Shown: piece after piece, positions 9,502-20,190 of the stretch | Position numbering within the stretch: position 1 is the first letter of the stretch | How the letters are laid out: the number at the start of each line of letters is the position of its first letter | Origin: Gluconacetobacter tumulisoli | Lineage (GTDB): Bacteria > Pseudomonadota > Alphaproteobacteria > Acetobacterales > Acetobacteraceae | Length of the DNA: 64,000 nt | NCBI RefSeq assembly: GCF_014174155.1 | Contig: NZ_JABEQM010000003.1 | Coordinates: forward strand, 186,001-250,000 | Direction of reading: 5' to 3' | Notes under the pieces: generated by a model | What the model was told of the DNA's origin: nothing | What the model saw: the letters and a program-made list of their open reading frames with translations, nothing else | Databases searched by the model: none | Program-made: the position numbers and the translations under genes

Positions 9502-11211
9502 TCAGCCGATGACAATCATCCGCTCCACATCGACCAGGCCGTGATCGGTGATCTTCAGGCGCGGGACCACCGGCAACGGCAGGAAAGCCAGGTGCAGGAA
9601 GGGTTCTTCCAGCGTCACGCCCATCGCGCGGGTCGCCGCGCGCAGGGCGATCAGCTGGTCGCGCACGATTTCGAACGGCGCGTCGCTCATCAGGCCAGCG
9701 ATCGGCAGGGGCAGTTCCTCGCGCACCTGCCCGTTCTCGACGATCACGAAGCCGCCGCCGATCTCGGCCAGGCGGTTCGCGGCGGCCGCCATGTCGTCGT
9801 CATCGACGCCGACGACGCAGATATTATGGGCATCGTGCCCGACCGAGGATGCCAGCGCCCCGCGCCGCAGCCCGAACCCGCGCACGAAGCCCCGGCCCAT
9901 ATTGTCGTTCAGCCCGTGCCGCGCGACGACCGCAACCTTGGCCACGTCCAGATCGGGACGCGCCAGCACCGTCCCGTTACGGCAGCCGAGGTCGATTGTC
10001 AGGAAATCGGTTATGATCTGTCCGGGAATGATGCCGATCACCGGGGTGTCCCGGCCGTCGCCGGGGACCGCGAAATCGGCCGGCGTAACCGGCCGGCGCA
10101 GGTGCACGCTGTTCCGCCCCGGGGCGTCGACGACCGGCCGCGCCGCCAGTGCCGGGCCGATCGGCCGGCCGCCGGCCAGCACGTCCGACACCACGCAGCC
10201 CTCCAGATCGTCGAGGAAGACGATGTCGGCCCGCTTGCCCGGGGCCAGCATCCCGCGATCGGTCAGCCCGAACGCCCGCGCTGCCGACAGGCTGGCCGCG
10301 CGATAGGCGGCGAGGGGCGGCACGCCACGGGCGATGGCGCTGCGGATCATGAAGTCGACATGGCCTTCGTGCGCGATTTCCAGCGGATTGCGGTCGTCGG
10401 TGCAGAAGGCCAGGAACGGCGACGTCGCGACCGTCAGCAGCGGCGCCAGCGCCGCCAGGTCCTTGCAGACCGATCCCTCGCGGATCAGCACGGTCATGCC
10501 CTTGCGGATCTTTTCCAGGGCCTCGTCCGCGCGGGTGGCCTCGTGGTCGGTGGAGATACCGGCGGACAGGTATCCGTTCAGCCGCTGGCCGGTCATCAGC
10601 GGGGCATGCCCATCGATATGCCGGCCTGCGAAGGCCACCAGCTTGTCCATGCAATCGTCCTCGCAGGACAGGACGCCGGGCATGTTCATGAATTCGGCCA
10701 GCCCGATCACCTTGGGATGGTCCATGAACGGCGTCAGCGCGTCCGCCCGCAGCACGGCGCCCGAGGTTTCCAGCGCGGTCGACGGCACGCAGCTCGACAA
10801 GTTGACGCGCAGGTCCATGACCATCCGCGTGGCGGCATCCAGGAAATAGCGCAGCGCCGTGACGCCCAGCACGTTCGCCATCTCGTGCGGGTCGCAGATC
10901 GCGGTGGTGACGCCGTGCGGCAGGACGCAGCGTTCGAATTCGAACGGCGTGACCAGCGAGGATTCGATGTGCAGGTGCGTGTCGATGAAGCCCGGAACGA
11001 CGATCCGGCCATGGCCTTCGATGACGGTGGTCCCGTCATGGCAGCCCAGCGTGCCCACGATGGTGTCGCCGCAGATCGCGATGTCGGTCGGGATCAGGTC
11101 CCCGGTCACCAGGTCGAACAGCCGGACGTTCCGGACCACCAGGTCGGGTGTCTCCTGCCCGCTTCCCTGGCGGATCCGGCGGGCGAGGACGTCATGCGAT
11201 ATCGTGCTCAT
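9502..11211 (-). CDS. ade: Adenine deaminase
   Basis: A 569-residue amidohydrolase-superfamily enzyme that converts adenine to hypoxanthine and ammonia. It has the metal-binding HLHIES motif after PGFIDT, the CDPHEMANV block, GHAP, and STDHEA, all in the order seen in bacterial Ade proteins. The frame is open to 11271, but the Met at 11211 is preceded by AAGGA with a four-base spacer and matches the length of characterised enzymes (about 577-588 residues). A small membrane-protein gene lies 56 bp upstream on the same strand. Confidence 0.93.
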   Translation of the reverse strand: MSTISHDVLARRIRQGSGQETPDLVVRNVRLFDLVTGDLIPTDIAICGDTIVGTLGCHDGTTVIEGHGRIVVPGFIDTHLHIESSLVTPFEFERCVLPHGVTTAICDPHEMANVLGVTALRYFLDAATRMVMDLRVNLSSCVPSTALETSGAVLRADALTPFMDHPKVIGLAEFMNMPGVLSCEDDCMDKLVAFAGRHIDGHAPLMTGQRLNGYLSAGISTDHEATRADEALEKIRKGMTVLIREGSVCKDLAALAPLLTVATSPFLAFCTDDRNPLEIAHEGHVDFMIRSAIARGVPPLAAYRAASLSAARAFGLTDRGMLAPGKRADIVFLDDLEGCVVSDVLAGGRPIGPALAARPVVDAPGRNSVHLRRPVTPADFAVPGDGRDTPVIGIIPGQIITDFLTIDLGCRNGTVLARPDLDVAKVAVVARHGLNDNMGRGFVRGFGLRRGALASSVGHDAHNICVVGVDDDDMAAAANRLAEIGGGFVIVENGQVREELPLPIAGLMSDAPFEIVRDQLIALRAATRAMGVTLEEPFLHLAFLPLPVVPRLKITDHGLVDVERMIVIG

Positions 11212-11267
11212 GACATCCTTAAGCACAACGGGGGGCGCTGCGTCCATCGCATACGCCCCGGAATGCT

Positions 11268-11681
11268 TCAATGGCCGGGGAGGGAGGCCGCGTCCAATGC
11301 GATGACGGTCTGGTTGATCGACACGTTTTCGGGCGTCGGGTCGTCGGTGGTACGGGCGTCGATGCCGTGCGTGATCTGGCGCAGGTCGGCCAATTCGGCG
11401 CGGACATCATCCAGGATTTCGACCAGGGCCGCATGGTCGGCCGCCGCCCGTTCGTCCGAACTGCGCGACAGGATGGCGTTGCCGACCATCAGGGCCGGCA
11501 GCGCCACAAGCTGGATGCAGTTGCTGACATACAGCAGCGTATTCTGCCACGCCGGTGCGGCCAGCGGCAGCAGCGAGAAGAACAGGAACGCGTAGACACA
11601 CCAGATACTGCCGAAGATCACCGTCAGCCGGATCGCGACCCGGTCGTTGATCCCGTTGATGAGCGTCCTGCCCGTGGTCAT
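11268..11681 (-). CDS. Small two-helix membrane protein (low-affinity iron permease/DUF1003-like)
   Basis: A 137-residue protein with two hydrophobic segments (around residues 19-42 and 50-68). A charged, probably cytoplasmic helical tail follows: [19 protein letters not shown]. This two-helix-plus-tail arrangement resembles small proteins assigned to the low-affinity iron permease or DUF1003 families; the assignment is by pattern only and transport activity is not implied. It lies just upstream of ade in the same direction with no obvious functional link. Confidence 0.6.
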   Translation of the reverse strand: MTTGRTLINGINDRVAIRLTVIFGSIWCVYAFLFFSLLPLAAPAWQNTLLYVSNCIQLVALPALMVGNAILSRSSDERAAADHAALVEILDDVRAELADLRQITHGIDARTTDDPTPENVSINQTVIALDAASLPGH

Positions 11682-11835
11682 TGCCCTGTTCGTCCTGCTG
11701 CTGCGGCCTGTCCCGCCGTCGGACCTATCAGGTGCGTAGCCATCCCGCCATATCCCGCCATCGAAAGGCAGGCATTCACCGTCGCCGCGGTCGCGCAGGA
11801 CGCACTACGCACTGCGCACGATGCATGCGGGGGCG

Positions 11836-13194
11836 TCACGCCCCGGACAGATGTTCCGTGCCATCGTCGGGAACAGGAACGGCCGTGTCACGCGTTATGT
11901 CGCCGGGGGCGATGCCGCCCTGTCCCGGCATGGCCCACAGGGCGATCGCGCCCGCCAGGGCCGTTCCCCCGACATACAGGGCCGGCGCGACCGTGCTGCG
12001 GGTCACCAGGGCCGAAACGAATGCCGGCGTCAGGCCGCCGAAGACCGCGTAGGACAGATTGTAGGAAAACGACAGGCCGGAAAAACGGACCGGGGCCGGA
12101 AAGGCGCCGACCATTGCGACGGGCACCAGGCTGACGTAGCTGCCGCCGAACCCGGCCAGGGCGGCCAGCGGCAGCAGCCAGCCGGGATGGGCGGGGGCCA
12201 CGTCGTACAGGCCCCATGCGCCCACGATCAGCAGGCCCACCACCGGCGAAACCATGGCGCGCAGTCCCCACCGGTCGGTGCCCGCGCCGACCAGCACCGC
12301 GCCCACGGTGATGGCCAGCGTGGCGACCAGGCTGGCGTACAGGGTCGCGGACGACGAAAATCCGTGCAGCGTCTGCAACAGCGCCGGCATCATCAGCAGC
12401 AGGACCACGATCGCCGCCGTCAGCGTCCATGTTGCCACCATCGACAGGATGACCGCCAGGCGATGCTCGCCCAGGATGGTGGCCAGCGGCAGCCGCCGGG
12501 CCAGTTCGGCCCGCGCATGCATTTCGGCGAAGACCGGCGTTTCCTCCAGCCAGCGGCGCAGGATCATCGCGATCAGGCCGAAGACTCCGCCCAGCAGGAA
12601 CGGGATCCGCCACCCCCAGTCGGCCACGGTCGCGGGCGGCAGCGCTGCGTTCAGCGCCAGCGCGACCAGCGATCCGATCAGCATGCCCGCCGTCAGCCCG
12701 CCGGTCAGCAGGCCGCAGGCCAGCCCGATGCGGCCCGCGCCGGCATGTTCGGCGACGAAGACCCATCCGCCCGGAGCCTCACCCCCGATCGCGGCGCCCT
12801 GCAACATGCGCAGCACCAGCAGCGCCAGCGGCGCGCCGACCCCCAGCATGCCGAAGCCGGGCAGCAGGCCCATCAGCAGGGTCGGCACCGCCATCAGCAG
12901 GACGCTGAAGGCGAACATCTTCTTGCGGCCCAGCGTGTCGCCGAAATGCGCCATGATCACGCCGCCCAGCGGCCGTGCCAGGTAGCCGGCCCCGAACAGG
13001 CCGAATGTCTCGGTCTGGCGCAGCCAGTCGGGCTGCGCGGCGGGGAAGAAATGCTGGGCGATGATCTTCGCGAAATAGGCGAAGATCACGAAATCATAGA
13101 ATTCCAGCGCCCCGCCGAGGGCGGCGAGGGCCAGGGTGCGCAATTCCCTGCCGCTCAGCCCGGCGGGGCGCTGCGCGACGACGGTCGAGGACAT
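11836..13194 (-). CDS. MHS-type MFS transporter (metabolite:proton symporter)
   Basis: A 452-residue protein with 12 predicted membrane segments. The metabolite:H+ symporter subgroup is recognised from the N-terminal GGALEFYDFVIFAYFA, the loop signature GHFGD-type variant AHFGDTLGRKKMF, and RMLQGAAIGGEAPGG. This subgroup (ProP, ShiA, CitA and others) imports organic acids, osmolytes or aromatic acids with protons. No catabolic gene is adjacent, so the substrate is open. It is monocistronic, with a 153-bp gap to the small membrane protein gene downstream. Confidence 0.85.
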   Translation of the reverse strand: MSSTVVAQRPAGLSGRELRTLALAALGGALEFYDFVIFAYFAKIIAQHFFPAAQPDWLRQTETFGLFGAGYLARPLGGVIMAHFGDTLGRKKMFAFSVLLMAVPTLLMGLLPGFGMLGVGAPLALLVLRMLQGAAIGGEAPGGWVFVAEHAGAGRIGLACGLLTGGLTAGMLIGSLVALALNAALPPATVADWGWRIPFLLGGVFGLIAMILRRWLEETPVFAEMHARAELARRLPLATILGEHRLAVILSMVATWTLTAAIVVLLLMMPALLQTLHGFSSSATLYASLVATLAITVGAVLVGAGTDRWGLRAMVSPVVGLLIVGAWGLYDVAPAHPGWLLPLAALAGFGGSYVSLVPVAMVGAFPAPVRFSGLSFSYNLSYAVFGGLTPAFVSALVTRSTVAPALYVGGTALAGAIALWAMPGQGGIAPGDITRDTAVPVPDDGTEHLSGA

Positions 13195-13290
13195 TACGCG
13201 GGGTCCATGGTTCGTTACGCGGGATGTGCATCCACCACGAAGCGGACCGGAATTGCAAGCCTCCTTCCCGACCGTGCCCGCGGCGGACTT

Positions 13291-13704
13291 TCAGGGGGCC
13301 GCGTCGCATCCCACCATCCACGACACGCCGAACCGGTCGACCAGCATGCCGAATTGCGGCGCCCAGAAGGTCTGCTGGACCGGCATGGTGACGCTGCCGC
13401 CGTCCGACAGGGCGGTGAAGATCCGTCCGACCTCTTCCGCCGTATCGGCGGTGACCGAAATGGAGAACCCGGCCGGTGTCACGGTCCTGTCCGGCATGCC
13501 GTCCGATCCCATCAGGACCTGATCGCCCACCGTCAGTGTGGCATGGCAGATGCGGTCGTGCTGGTCGGCGGGTATGCTGCCGGCCATCGGCGTGTCGGCG
13601 AACGGCACCATGGCCGTGATCTTGCCGCCCAGCGCGGCGTGGTAGAAGGCGAAGGCCTCCGGGCATCGTCCGTTGAAGGCGAAGACATAGGCGTTGATCT
13701 TCAT
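13291..13704 (-). CDS. VOC-family (PhnB-like) protein
   Basis: A 137-residue vicinal-oxygen-chelate protein opening MKINAYVFAFNGRCPEAFAF, with the DUF1338/PhnB-style central part HDRICHATLTVGD and the closing WAPQFGMLVDRFGVSWMV. Proteins of this type include glyoxalase-like and antibiotic-binding members, but most, as here, have no known substrate. The start at 13704 has AGGAAAGG upstream; the frame is open to 13776 without a better site. It is divergent from the UPF0178 gene. Confidence 0.82.
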   Translation of the reverse strand: MKINAYVFAFNGRCPEAFAFYHAALGGKITAMVPFADTPMAGSIPADQHDRICHATLTVGDQVLMGSDGMPDRTVTPAGFSISVTADTAEEVGRIFTALSDGGSVTMPVQQTFWAPQFGMLVDRFGVSWMVGCDAAP

Positions 13705-13868
13705 GCCGGCGGCCTTTCCTGTTTGTCCCGATGCGGGATCGCGCCGTGCGGCGCGGACGGATCCTGACGCAGACACCGCCGTATCCGCAAGATTTCCGGC
13801 CCGAGACCGTGCCCTTGCCGCGCGGCAGGGCCACGCTAGGATTGGCGCCGGATAGAGAAAGGGGGCGG

Positions 13869-14348
13869 ATGACCCGCATTTTCATCGACGCGGACGCTTG
13901 TCCGGTCAAGGACGAGACCTATCGTGTCGCCCTGCGCTACGGGATCAGGGTGTTCGTGGTGTCCAATCGGATGATCGCGGTGCCGGACACCCCGCTGATC
14001 GAACGGGTGGTGGTCGATCATGGCCCCGACGTCGCGGACGACTGGATCGTGGACCACGTCGGGCCGGCGGATATCGTCGTGACCGCCGACATTCCGCTGG
14101 CCGCGCGCTGCGTCGCCGGACAGGTCGCGACGCTGGACCCGAAGGGGCGTCTGTTCGACGCGGATTCGATCGGTATGACCCTGGCGATGCGCAACCTAAT
14201 GGACGACCTGCGCTCGACGGGAACCGTGACGACGCATAATCGGCCCTTCGGCAAGGCCGACCGGTCCGCCTTCCTTTCGGCGCTGGATACGGTCATCGTC
14301 CGCCTGCGGCGGCGGCCCGTCGCCGTCCGGCGACCGCCGGAAGGGTAG
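13869..14348 (+). CDS. UPF0178 (YaiI/YqxD, DUF188) family protein
   Basis: A 159-residue protein with the family signature MTRIFIDADACPVKDETYRVA at the N-terminus, NRMIAVPDTP, and the PIN-domain-like acidic block VVTADIPLAARC. The C-terminus carries the usual HNRPFGKADRSAFLSALD. Members are thought to be PIN-like nucleases on structural grounds, but the function is not established. The start at 13869 is set by a GGGGGCGG ribosome-binding region; an upstream Met in frame at 13731 would overlap the divergent promoter region. A strong hairpin follows the stop codon. Confidence 0.9.
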   Translation: MTRIFIDADACPVKDETYRVALRYGIRVFVVSNRMIAVPDTPLIERVVVDHGPDVADDWIVDHVGPADIVVTADIPLAARCVAGQVATLDPKGRLFDADSIGMTLAMRNLMDDLRSTGTVTTHNRPFGKADRSAFLSALDTVIVRLRRRPVAVRRPPEG

Positions 14349-14353
14349 GGACA

Positions 14354-14388
14354 AGGGCGCCGAGGCCGCTGCCTTCGGCCCGCGCCCT
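14354..14388. terminator. Hairpin between convergent genes, probable bidirectional terminator
   Basis: AGGGCGC at 14354-14360 pairs with GCGCCCT at 14382-14388, and the loop contains a second stem (CCGAGGC with GCCTTCGG, one bulge). It fills the 41-bp gap between the UPF0178 stop and the uvrA-like stop. There is no T-run on either strand, so intrinsic termination is likely but not certain. Confidence 0.6.
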
Positions 14389-14389
14389 G

Positions 14390-16924
14390 TCAGCCCGTCA
14401 CCCGGCGCAGGAACGGCGCGGTCCGGCTGTCCGGGGCCTGGGCGATGTCGGTCGGGCGTCCGGCGGCGACGATCCGTCCGCCGGCGTCACCCGCCCCGGG
14501 ACCCAGATCGATGATCCAGTCGCCGGCGGCGGCGACGCGCATGTCGTGCTCGGCCACGATGACGGTGTGGCCAGCGGCGACCAGGCTGTCCAGATGGGCC
14601 ATCAGCCGGTCCACGTCCGATGGATGCAGCCCGGTTGTCGGTTCATCCAGGACGTACAGCGTGTGGCCGCGCCGCTGCTTCTGCAATTCGGTGGCCAGCT
14701 TGATGCGCTGGGCCTCTCCGCCCGACAGTTCCGTTGCCGGCTGGCCCAGCCGCAGATAGCCCAGTCCACCCCGGCGCAGCGTCTCCAGGCTGACCTCCAG
14801 CGCCGGATGATCGGCGAACAATGCATAGGCGCCGTCCACGTTCAGGCCCAGGATGTCGGCAATCGAATGGCCGCGATACGTGACCTCCAGCACTTCGGGC
14901 CGGTAGCGTGCGCCATGGCAGGTCGGGCAGGGGGCGTAGACGCTGGGCAGGAACAGAAGCTCCACCATCACCGAGCCTTCGCCCTCGCAGGTCGGACAGC
15001 GCCCCTTGGGCAGGTTGAAGGAAAACCGCCCGGCGTCATAGCGGCGGCTGCGTGCAAGGTCGGTGTCGGCGAACAGCTTGCGTACCGTATCGAACAGGCC
15101 GGTATAGGTCGCCAGGTTCGATCGCGGCGTCCGGCCGATCGGCTTCTGGTCGATCACAACCAGCCGCCGCACCCCGGCCAACCCGCCGGCCCCCAGTCCA
15201 TTGACGACGCGGCCCTGCGGTTCGCGGGGGGCGGGGGCCGGACCGTCCTGCGCGCCGTCGGGCGTTTCGGCCGGCAGCGCCTGGCCCAGCGCGCGGGCGA
15301 CGATGCCGACCAGCGCCTGGCCCACCAGGCTGGACTTGCCTGATCCGGATATGCCGGTGACGGTTGTGAACGCGCCCAGGGGGAAGGCGACCTCCAGCCC
15401 GGCCAGATTGTTCCATGTCACGTCCGCCAGCAGCAGCCACCCGGCCGGTTCGCGGGGCGTGCGGGCGATCGGGGCGGGGGGCGCGAACAGATAGGGTCCC
15501 GTCCGCGACCGGGCCACGTCGCGCAGGCCGTCCGGCGGGCCGCTGTACAGGATCTCGCCCCCGCGCTCGCCGGCGTCGGGGCCGACGTCGACGATCCAGT
15601 CCGCGCGGCGGACGACGTCCAGATTATGCTCGACGACGAACAGCGAATTGCCGGCGCCGCGCAATCCGTCCAGCGCCGCCAGCAGCGCCTGGGTGTCGGC
15701 GGGGTGCAGGCCCGACGACGGTTCGTCCAGCACATAGGCGACGCCGAACAGGCTGGACCGAATCTGCGTGCCCAGCCGCAGGCGCTGGTATTCCCCGGGC
15801 GACAGGGTCTGCACCCCGCGATCGAGTTGCAGGTAGCCCAGCCCCAGGTCCAGCAGCACGCCGATGCGCCCGATCAGGTCGGCGGCGATGCGCCGGGCCG
15901 CAATGTCTGTCGCCCCGATGCCGGTCGCCACCGATGCGGGCACCAGCAGGTCCGCGATCCGTGCCAGCGGCAGGGCGGCGAGTTGCGCAATGTTCAGCCC
16001 GGCGAAGGTGACGCGCAGCGCATCGGGGTTCAGCCGCTGGCCGTGGCAGGACGGGCAGTCGGTCGCGACCATGAAGGATTCGGCGCGCTTGCGCATTGCC
16101 GCACTCTGCGATTTCGCGAAGGTCTGCGTCACATAGCGTCGGGCGCCGGTAAAGGTGCCATTATAGGATGGCTCGATATTGCGGGCGATCGCACGCCGCA
16201 CGGCGTCACGGTCCAGCCCGGGGTAGACCGGGACGGTCGGCGTTTCGTCGGTGAAGAGGATCCAGTCGCGGGTGTCGCGGGGCAGGTCGCGCCAGGGACA
16301 ATCCACGTCGATGCCCAGGGTGATCAGGATGTCGCGCAGATTCTGGCCCTGCCACGCGGTCGGCCAGGCGGCGACGGCGCGATCGCGGATCGACAGGCTG
16401 TCGTCGGGCACCAGCGTGCGCTCGGTGACGTCGTGAATCCGCCCCAGCCCGTGGCAGCGTGGGCAGGCCCCCATCGGCGTATTGGGGGAAAAGCACTCGG
16501 CCTCCAGCAGCGCCAGATCGGGCGGATAGGTCCCGGCGCGGGAATACAGCATCCGCAGCAGGTTCGACAGCGTGGTGATGCTGCCGACCGACGACCGGCT
16601 GGTGCTGCCGCCGCGCTGCTGCTGCAACGCCACGGCGGGCGGCAGGCCATCGATGGAATCGACGTCGGGAACGGGCATCTGCTGGAACAGCCGCCGCGCG
16701 TAGGGGGAAACCGATTCCAGATAGCGACGCTGGGCCTCGGCATACAACGTGCCGAAGGCCAGCGACGATTTGCCGGAACCCGACACCCCGGTGAATACCA
16801 CCAGCCTGTCGCGCGGCAGGTCCAGACTGACATCGCGCAGATTATGTTCCCGCGCACCACGGACGCGCACGGCATCCGTGGGAGGGGGGGCGTCGCGTGT
16901 CGGGTCGGGGGTCATGTCGGGCAT
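14390..16924 (-). CDS. UvrA paralogue (short, UvrA2/DrrC-like) ABC ATPase
   Basis: An 844-residue protein with two ABC ATPase modules. Walker [17 protein letters not shown] starts near residue 46 and [14 protein letters not shown] lies in the second half. The signatures are [11 protein letters not shown] and [11 protein letters not shown], and the zinc-finger motifs are [22 protein letters not shown] and CPTCHG. It is about 100 residues shorter than canonical UvrA and has a divergent region after the first Walker A, as in the stand-alone UvrA2 class linked to tolerance of DNA-binding drugs. It is therefore unlikely to be the housekeeping excinuclease subunit. It is transcribed alone. Confidence 0.85.
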   Translation of the reverse strand: MPDMTPDPTRDAPPPTDAVRVRGAREHNLRDVSLDLPRDRLVVFTGVSGSGKSSLAFGTLYAEAQRRYLESVSPYARRLFQQMPVPDVDSIDGLPPAVALQQQRGGSTSRSSVGSITTLSNLLRMLYSRAGTYPPDLALLEAECFSPNTPMGACPRCHGLGRIHDVTERTLVPDDSLSIRDRAVAAWPTAWQGQNLRDILITLGIDVDCPWRDLPRDTRDWILFTDETPTVPVYPGLDRDAVRRAIARNIEPSYNGTFTGARRYVTQTFAKSQSAAMRKRAESFMVATDCPSCHGQRLNPDALRVTFAGLNIAQLAALPLARIADLLVPASVATGIGATDIAARRIAADLIGRIGVLLDLGLGYLQLDRGVQTLSPGEYQRLRLGTQIRSSLFGVAYVLDEPSSGLHPADTQALLAALDGLRGAGNSLFVVEHNLDVVRRADWIVDVGPDAGERGGEILYSGPPDGLRDVARSRTGPYLFAPPAPIARTPREPAGWLLLADVTWNNLAGLEVAFPLGAFTTVTGISGSGKSSLVGQALVGIVARALGQALPAETPDGAQDGPAPAPREPQGRVVNGLGAGGLAGVRRLVVIDQKPIGRTPRSNLATYTGLFDTVRKLFADTDLARSRRYDAGRFSFNLPKGRCPTCEGEGSVMVELLFLPSVYAPCPTCHGARYRPEVLEVTYRGHSIADILGLNVDGAYALFADHPALEVSLETLRRGGLGYLRLGQPATELSGGEAQRIKLATELQKQRRGHTLYVLDEPTTGLHPSDVDRLMAHLDSLVAAGHTVIVAEHDMRVAAAGDWIIDLGPGAGDAGGRIVAAGRPTDIAQAPDSRTAPFLRRVTG

Positions 16925-17316
16925 ATCGGCGCAATCTTCCGGTCGTCTGGTCCAGGGGACGGTTTAGACCATAACCGCGCCCTGACGATGATCGGAACCG
17001 ACATGGACCCACCCGGCATGATCGAGGGTGACGACAGCCTTCGCGCCACGCCGCCCCGGCGGGATTGGGGAATGTCGCCTGATCGAGCTGTGATGTCGAC
17101 CGGATATTCATCTAATATATTGTTACGGCGATATATTTTATTCATAAAACTGACACTTAGTGTCGTTTTTCACATGGATGTGATTGCTCGGCTCCTTGTG
17201 TTCGCAGGTCTCACTATATACCGATAAACATAGACAACCAAGGCCGCATTGGTCCTGTTTCGAGCCGGTCCTTTTTGCCAGGCCAATAGCCAGCCATAAA
17301 ACAAGGGAGAGGGATC
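16925..17316. other. Divergent intergenic region between uvrA-like and aldehyde dehydrogenase genes
   Basis: 392 bp without a credible gene. The half nearest the aldehyde dehydrogenase is AT-rich (17100-17170) and contains the GACAC-TTA-GTGTC palindrome. TATATA at 17215-17220 is a possible -10 element, but no good -35 partner is visible. Confidence 0.6.
17152..17164. promoter_or_regulatory. Palindrome GACACTTAGTGTC, candidate TetR-family operator
   Basis: A perfect 5-bp inverted repeat around TTA, with partial continuation into flanking A-run and T-run (AAAACT...GTTTTT). It lies 153 bp before the aldehyde dehydrogenase start. A TetR-family gene closes the same gene group at 20.2-20.9 kb, and TetR proteins typically bind such short palindromes. 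The stem is too short for a convincing terminator, although the T-run after it makes that an alternative. Confidence 0.45.
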
Positions 17317-18819
17317 GTGTCGTTCACCCAAGAACCACCTTTCAAAAGCCGTTACGAAAATTATATCGGCGGCGAATGGACGGCGCCCGTGAAGGGCCAG
17401 TACCTGAAGAACACGTCGCCTGTTGATGGCAGGACGCTCTGCGAGGTTCCGCAATCCACGGCCGAAGATATCGAACTGGCCGTGGACGCGGCCCATAAGG
17501 CCTTCAAATCCTGGTCCCGTACCTCGCCGGCCGAGCGGTCCCTGATCCTGCTGAAGGCGGCGGACCGCATGGAGGCCAATCTCGATCTGCTCGCGCGGGC
17601 CGAAACCTGGGACAACGGCAAGCCCATTCGCGAGACGCTCAATGCGGACGTTCCCCTCGCGATAGACCATTTTCGCTATTTCGCCGGATGTATCCGGGCC
17701 CAGGAGGGCGCTCTCAGCGAAATCACGGATACGACGGTCGCCTATCATTTCCACGAACCGCTCGGCGTCGTCGGCCAGATCATCCCCTGGAATTTTCCGC
17801 TGCTGATGGGATCATGGAAGCTGGCGCCGGCCCTGGCGGCCGGCAACTGCGTCGTCATGAAACCGGCGGAGACGACCCCGGCCAGCATTCTCCTGCTGAT
17901 GGAACTGATCGGTGATCTTTTCCCGGCCGGCACCCTCAATATCGTCAATGGCCTTGGACGCGATGTGGGGGCCGCGTTGTCGACCAGTCCGCGTATCGCC
18001 AAGATCGCATTCACCGGTTCCACGCCGACCGGCAAGATGATCGCCCACGCCGCGGCCGAGAATCTCATCCCCTCCACGCTGGAACTCGGCGGCAAGTCGC
18101 CGAATATCTTCTTCGCCGACGTCATGGACCGTGATGACGATTATTTCGACAAGGCGCTCGAGGGGTTTACGATGTTCGCCCTCAACCAGGGACAGGTCTG
18201 TTCCTGCCCAAGTCGGGCGCTGATTCAGGAATCGATCTATGAGCGCTTCATCGAACGGGCCATGCATCGGGTGAAGGCCATTCGCCAGGGCAACCCGCTG
18301 GATCCCGAGACCATGATGGGCGCCCAGAATTCACCGATGCAGCAGCGCAAGATCCTCGACTATATCGGGATCGGCAAGGACGAAGGCGCGGAGCTTCTGA
18401 CGGGTGGCTGCACGCCCGACCTCGGCGCAGCCTTGAAGGAGGGATGCTACGTCCAGCCGACGATCTTTCGCGGCGATAACAAGATGCGCATCTTCCAAGA
18501 GGAAATTTTCGGTCCGGTCCTGGCCGTGACGACGTTCAAGACCGAGGAGGAGGCCCTGGCTCTCGCCAACGATACGCCGTTCGGCCTGGGCTCGGGTGTC
18601 TGGTCGCGGGATGCCAACACATGCTACCGCATGGGGCGCGGCATCGAGGCCGGACGCGTCTGGATCAACTGCTATCACGCCTATCCGGCCCATGCCGCCT
18701 TCGGCGGCTACAAGAAATCGGGCATCGGGCGCGAGACGCACAAAATGGTCCTGGAACATTACCAGCAGACCAAGAACCTGCTCGTCAGCTACAGCGAAAA
18801 GAAGCTCGGCTTCTTCTGA
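17317..18819 (+). CDS. NAD-dependent aldehyde dehydrogenase (AldB/ExaC type)
   Basis: A 500-residue class-3 aldehyde dehydrogenase. It opens [19 protein letters not shown]. The catalytic Glu motif is LELGGKSPN, the catalytic Cys is in [13 protein letters not shown], and the C-terminus is [18 protein letters not shown], as in ExaC/AldB acetaldehyde dehydrogenases. These oxidise acetaldehyde to acetate with NAD(P)+. The start is GTG, supported by GGGAGAGGG just upstream. An NADH dehydrogenase gene follows after 71 bp in the same direction and could reoxidise the NADH made. Confidence 0.93.
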   Translation: MSFTQEPPFKSRYENYIGGEWTAPVKGQYLKNTSPVDGRTLCEVPQSTAEDIELAVDAAHKAFKSWSRTSPAERSLILLKAADRMEANLDLLARAETWDNGKPIRETLNADVPLAIDHFRYFAGCIRAQEGALSEITDTTVAYHFHEPLGVVGQIIPWNFPLLMGSWKLAPALAAGNCVVMKPAETTPASILLLMELIGDLFPAGTLNIVNGLGRDVGAALSTSPRIAKIAFTGSTPTGKMIAHAAAENLIPSTLELGGKSPNIFFADVMDRDDDYFDKALEGFTMFALNQGQVCSCPSRALIQESIYERFIERAMHRVKAIRQGNPLDPETMMGAQNSPMQQRKILDYIGIGKDEGAELLTGGCTPDLGAALKEGCYVQPTIFRGDNKMRIFQEEIFGPVLAVTTFKTEEEALALANDTPFGLGSGVWSRDANTCYRMGRGIEAGRVWINCYHAYPAHAAFGGYKKSGIGRETHKMVLEHYQQTKNLLVSYSEKKLGFF

Positions 18820-18890
18820 TCCCGGGGGGACGGGGTGCGCGGCATCCCGCCCCGTTCACTTCCATCCAGCGCGGCGGACCCTGAGGCGTA

Positions 18891-20174
18891 ATGGCGGCAA
18901 AATCTGAAATCCTGATCGTGGGCGGCGGCGTCGCCGGGCTTGCCCTGGCCACCCGGCTGGGGGACGCGCTGGGAAAAACCGGGGAAGCCCGGATTACCTT
19001 GATCGACAAAAGCTTTTCCCACGTCTGGAAGCCCATGCTGCATTGCTTCGCGGCGGGGACGGCCCAGAATGAAAATGACCGCATCAGCTTCATGGCGCAG
19101 GCCAGCAGCCATCATTTCGAATTCTGGCCCGGAGAGGTAAGCTCGATCGACCGGGAAAAGAGGGAGGTCGTTCTCAGTCCTTTCCATTCCTCCGACGGTG
19201 CCGTGGTTCTGGACAGCCGGACGGTCGAATATGATGCGCTGATCCTGTCAATCGGGAGTTGCGCCAATGATTTTCGGACAGACGGTGTCACGGCGCATTG
19301 CCTGTTCATCGACAATCTTGTCGAAGCCAACGGTTTCAATGAAAAATTCCGCATGGAACTTCTCCGTGCGTTCGCCACGAACGACGAGCTGGATATTGCC
19401 ATCGTGGGCGGCGGCGCCACGGGCACGCAGCTTGCGGCCGAGCTGCACAAGGCGCTGGACATCGTCGGGTTGCATTCCTTCGGCAAGACGCCGCCAAGGC
19501 TCAGGATTACCCTGCTGGAAGCCGGTCCCCGCATTCTTCCAGCTTTTCCGGAAAGCGTGTCGGAAGCGGCGCAGCGTGAACTGGCCCGGATCGGCGTTGA
19601 GGTCCGCACGTCCGCCATGGTCTCCGCGGCCGACGAGGCGGGATTTTCCCTGAAAGATGGCACGCATATTCCCGCAAAATTGCGTGTCTGGGCGGCGGGC
19701 GTGAAGGCACCCGATGTCACCAGGGGATTTGGTAACCTTTCCCTCAGCCGGTCCGGTCAGATTCTGGTCAAGCCCAACCTGCAATCGGTCGATGACGAAC
19801 GGATTTTCGCCATGGGGGATTGCTCGTTCATTGCCGACGACCCGCTTCCTCCGACGGCGCAGGTCGCACGGCAGCAGGCCCATCATCTGGCGCGCACTCT
19901 TCCCGCGTGGATGCGGGGCAAACGCGCTGTCCCGTCCTGCATTTTCCGGAACAAGGGCGCTATTATCGCGCTGGGCAACTATAATGGCTGGGGCACGCTG
20001 CCGGGCGGCGCGGTCTTCGGCGGTGGAATATTTCGTGGATTGTCCGCGCGGCTGGGCCACCTTATGCTCTATCGCCAGCACCAGGTGGAACTCTACGGTC
20101 TTCTTCGTGGCATGCTGTCCTGTCTTGCCGACTGGGTCGACACCAAGGTGCGGCCTTCCGTGCGTCTGGACTGA
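18891..20174 (+). CDS. Type II NADH dehydrogenase-like FAD oxidoreductase (NDH-2)
   Basis: A 427-residue two-dinucleotide-binding flavoprotein. The FAD site is ILIVGGGVAGLALATRLGD at the N-terminus and the NAD(P) site is IAIVGGGATGTQLAAELHK around residue 165. The second FAD-contact motif is RIFAMGDCSFI, and the C-terminal membrane-associating region resembles NDH-2 (LGHLMLYRQHQVELYGLL). NDH-2 transfers electrons from NADH to ubiquinone without pumping protons. The ATG has GAGG five bases upstream. Pairing with the aldehyde dehydrogenase suggests coupling of aldehyde oxidation to the respiratory chain. Confidence 0.88.
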   Translation: MAAKSEILIVGGGVAGLALATRLGDALGKTGEARITLIDKSFSHVWKPMLHCFAAGTAQNENDRISFMAQASSHHFEFWPGEVSSIDREKREVVLSPFHSSDGAVVLDSRTVEYDALILSIGSCANDFRTDGVTAHCLFIDNLVEANGFNEKFRMELLRAFATNDELDIAIVGGGATGTQLAAELHKALDIVGLHSFGKTPPRLRITLLEAGPRILPAFPESVSEAAQRELARIGVEVRTSAMVSAADEAGFSLKDGTHIPAKLRVWAAGVKAPDVTRGFGNLSLSRSGQILVKPNLQSVDDERIFAMGDCSFIADDPLPPTAQVARQQAHHLARTLPAWMRGKRAVPSCIFRNKGAIIALGNYNGWGTLPGGAVFGGGIFRGLSARLGHLMLYRQHQVELYGLLRGMLSCLADWVDTKVRPSVRLD

Positions 20175-20190
20175 CGGATCCTGGCGTTTT

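Noticed and set aside
9541-11595. Long plus-strand open frame opposite adenine deaminase
   Set aside because: Antisense to ade with shadow-like composition and no motifs.
11821-13767. Long plus-strand open frame opposite the MHS transporter
   Set aside because: Gln/Arg/His-rich translation typical of the reverse of a membrane protein; no domain.
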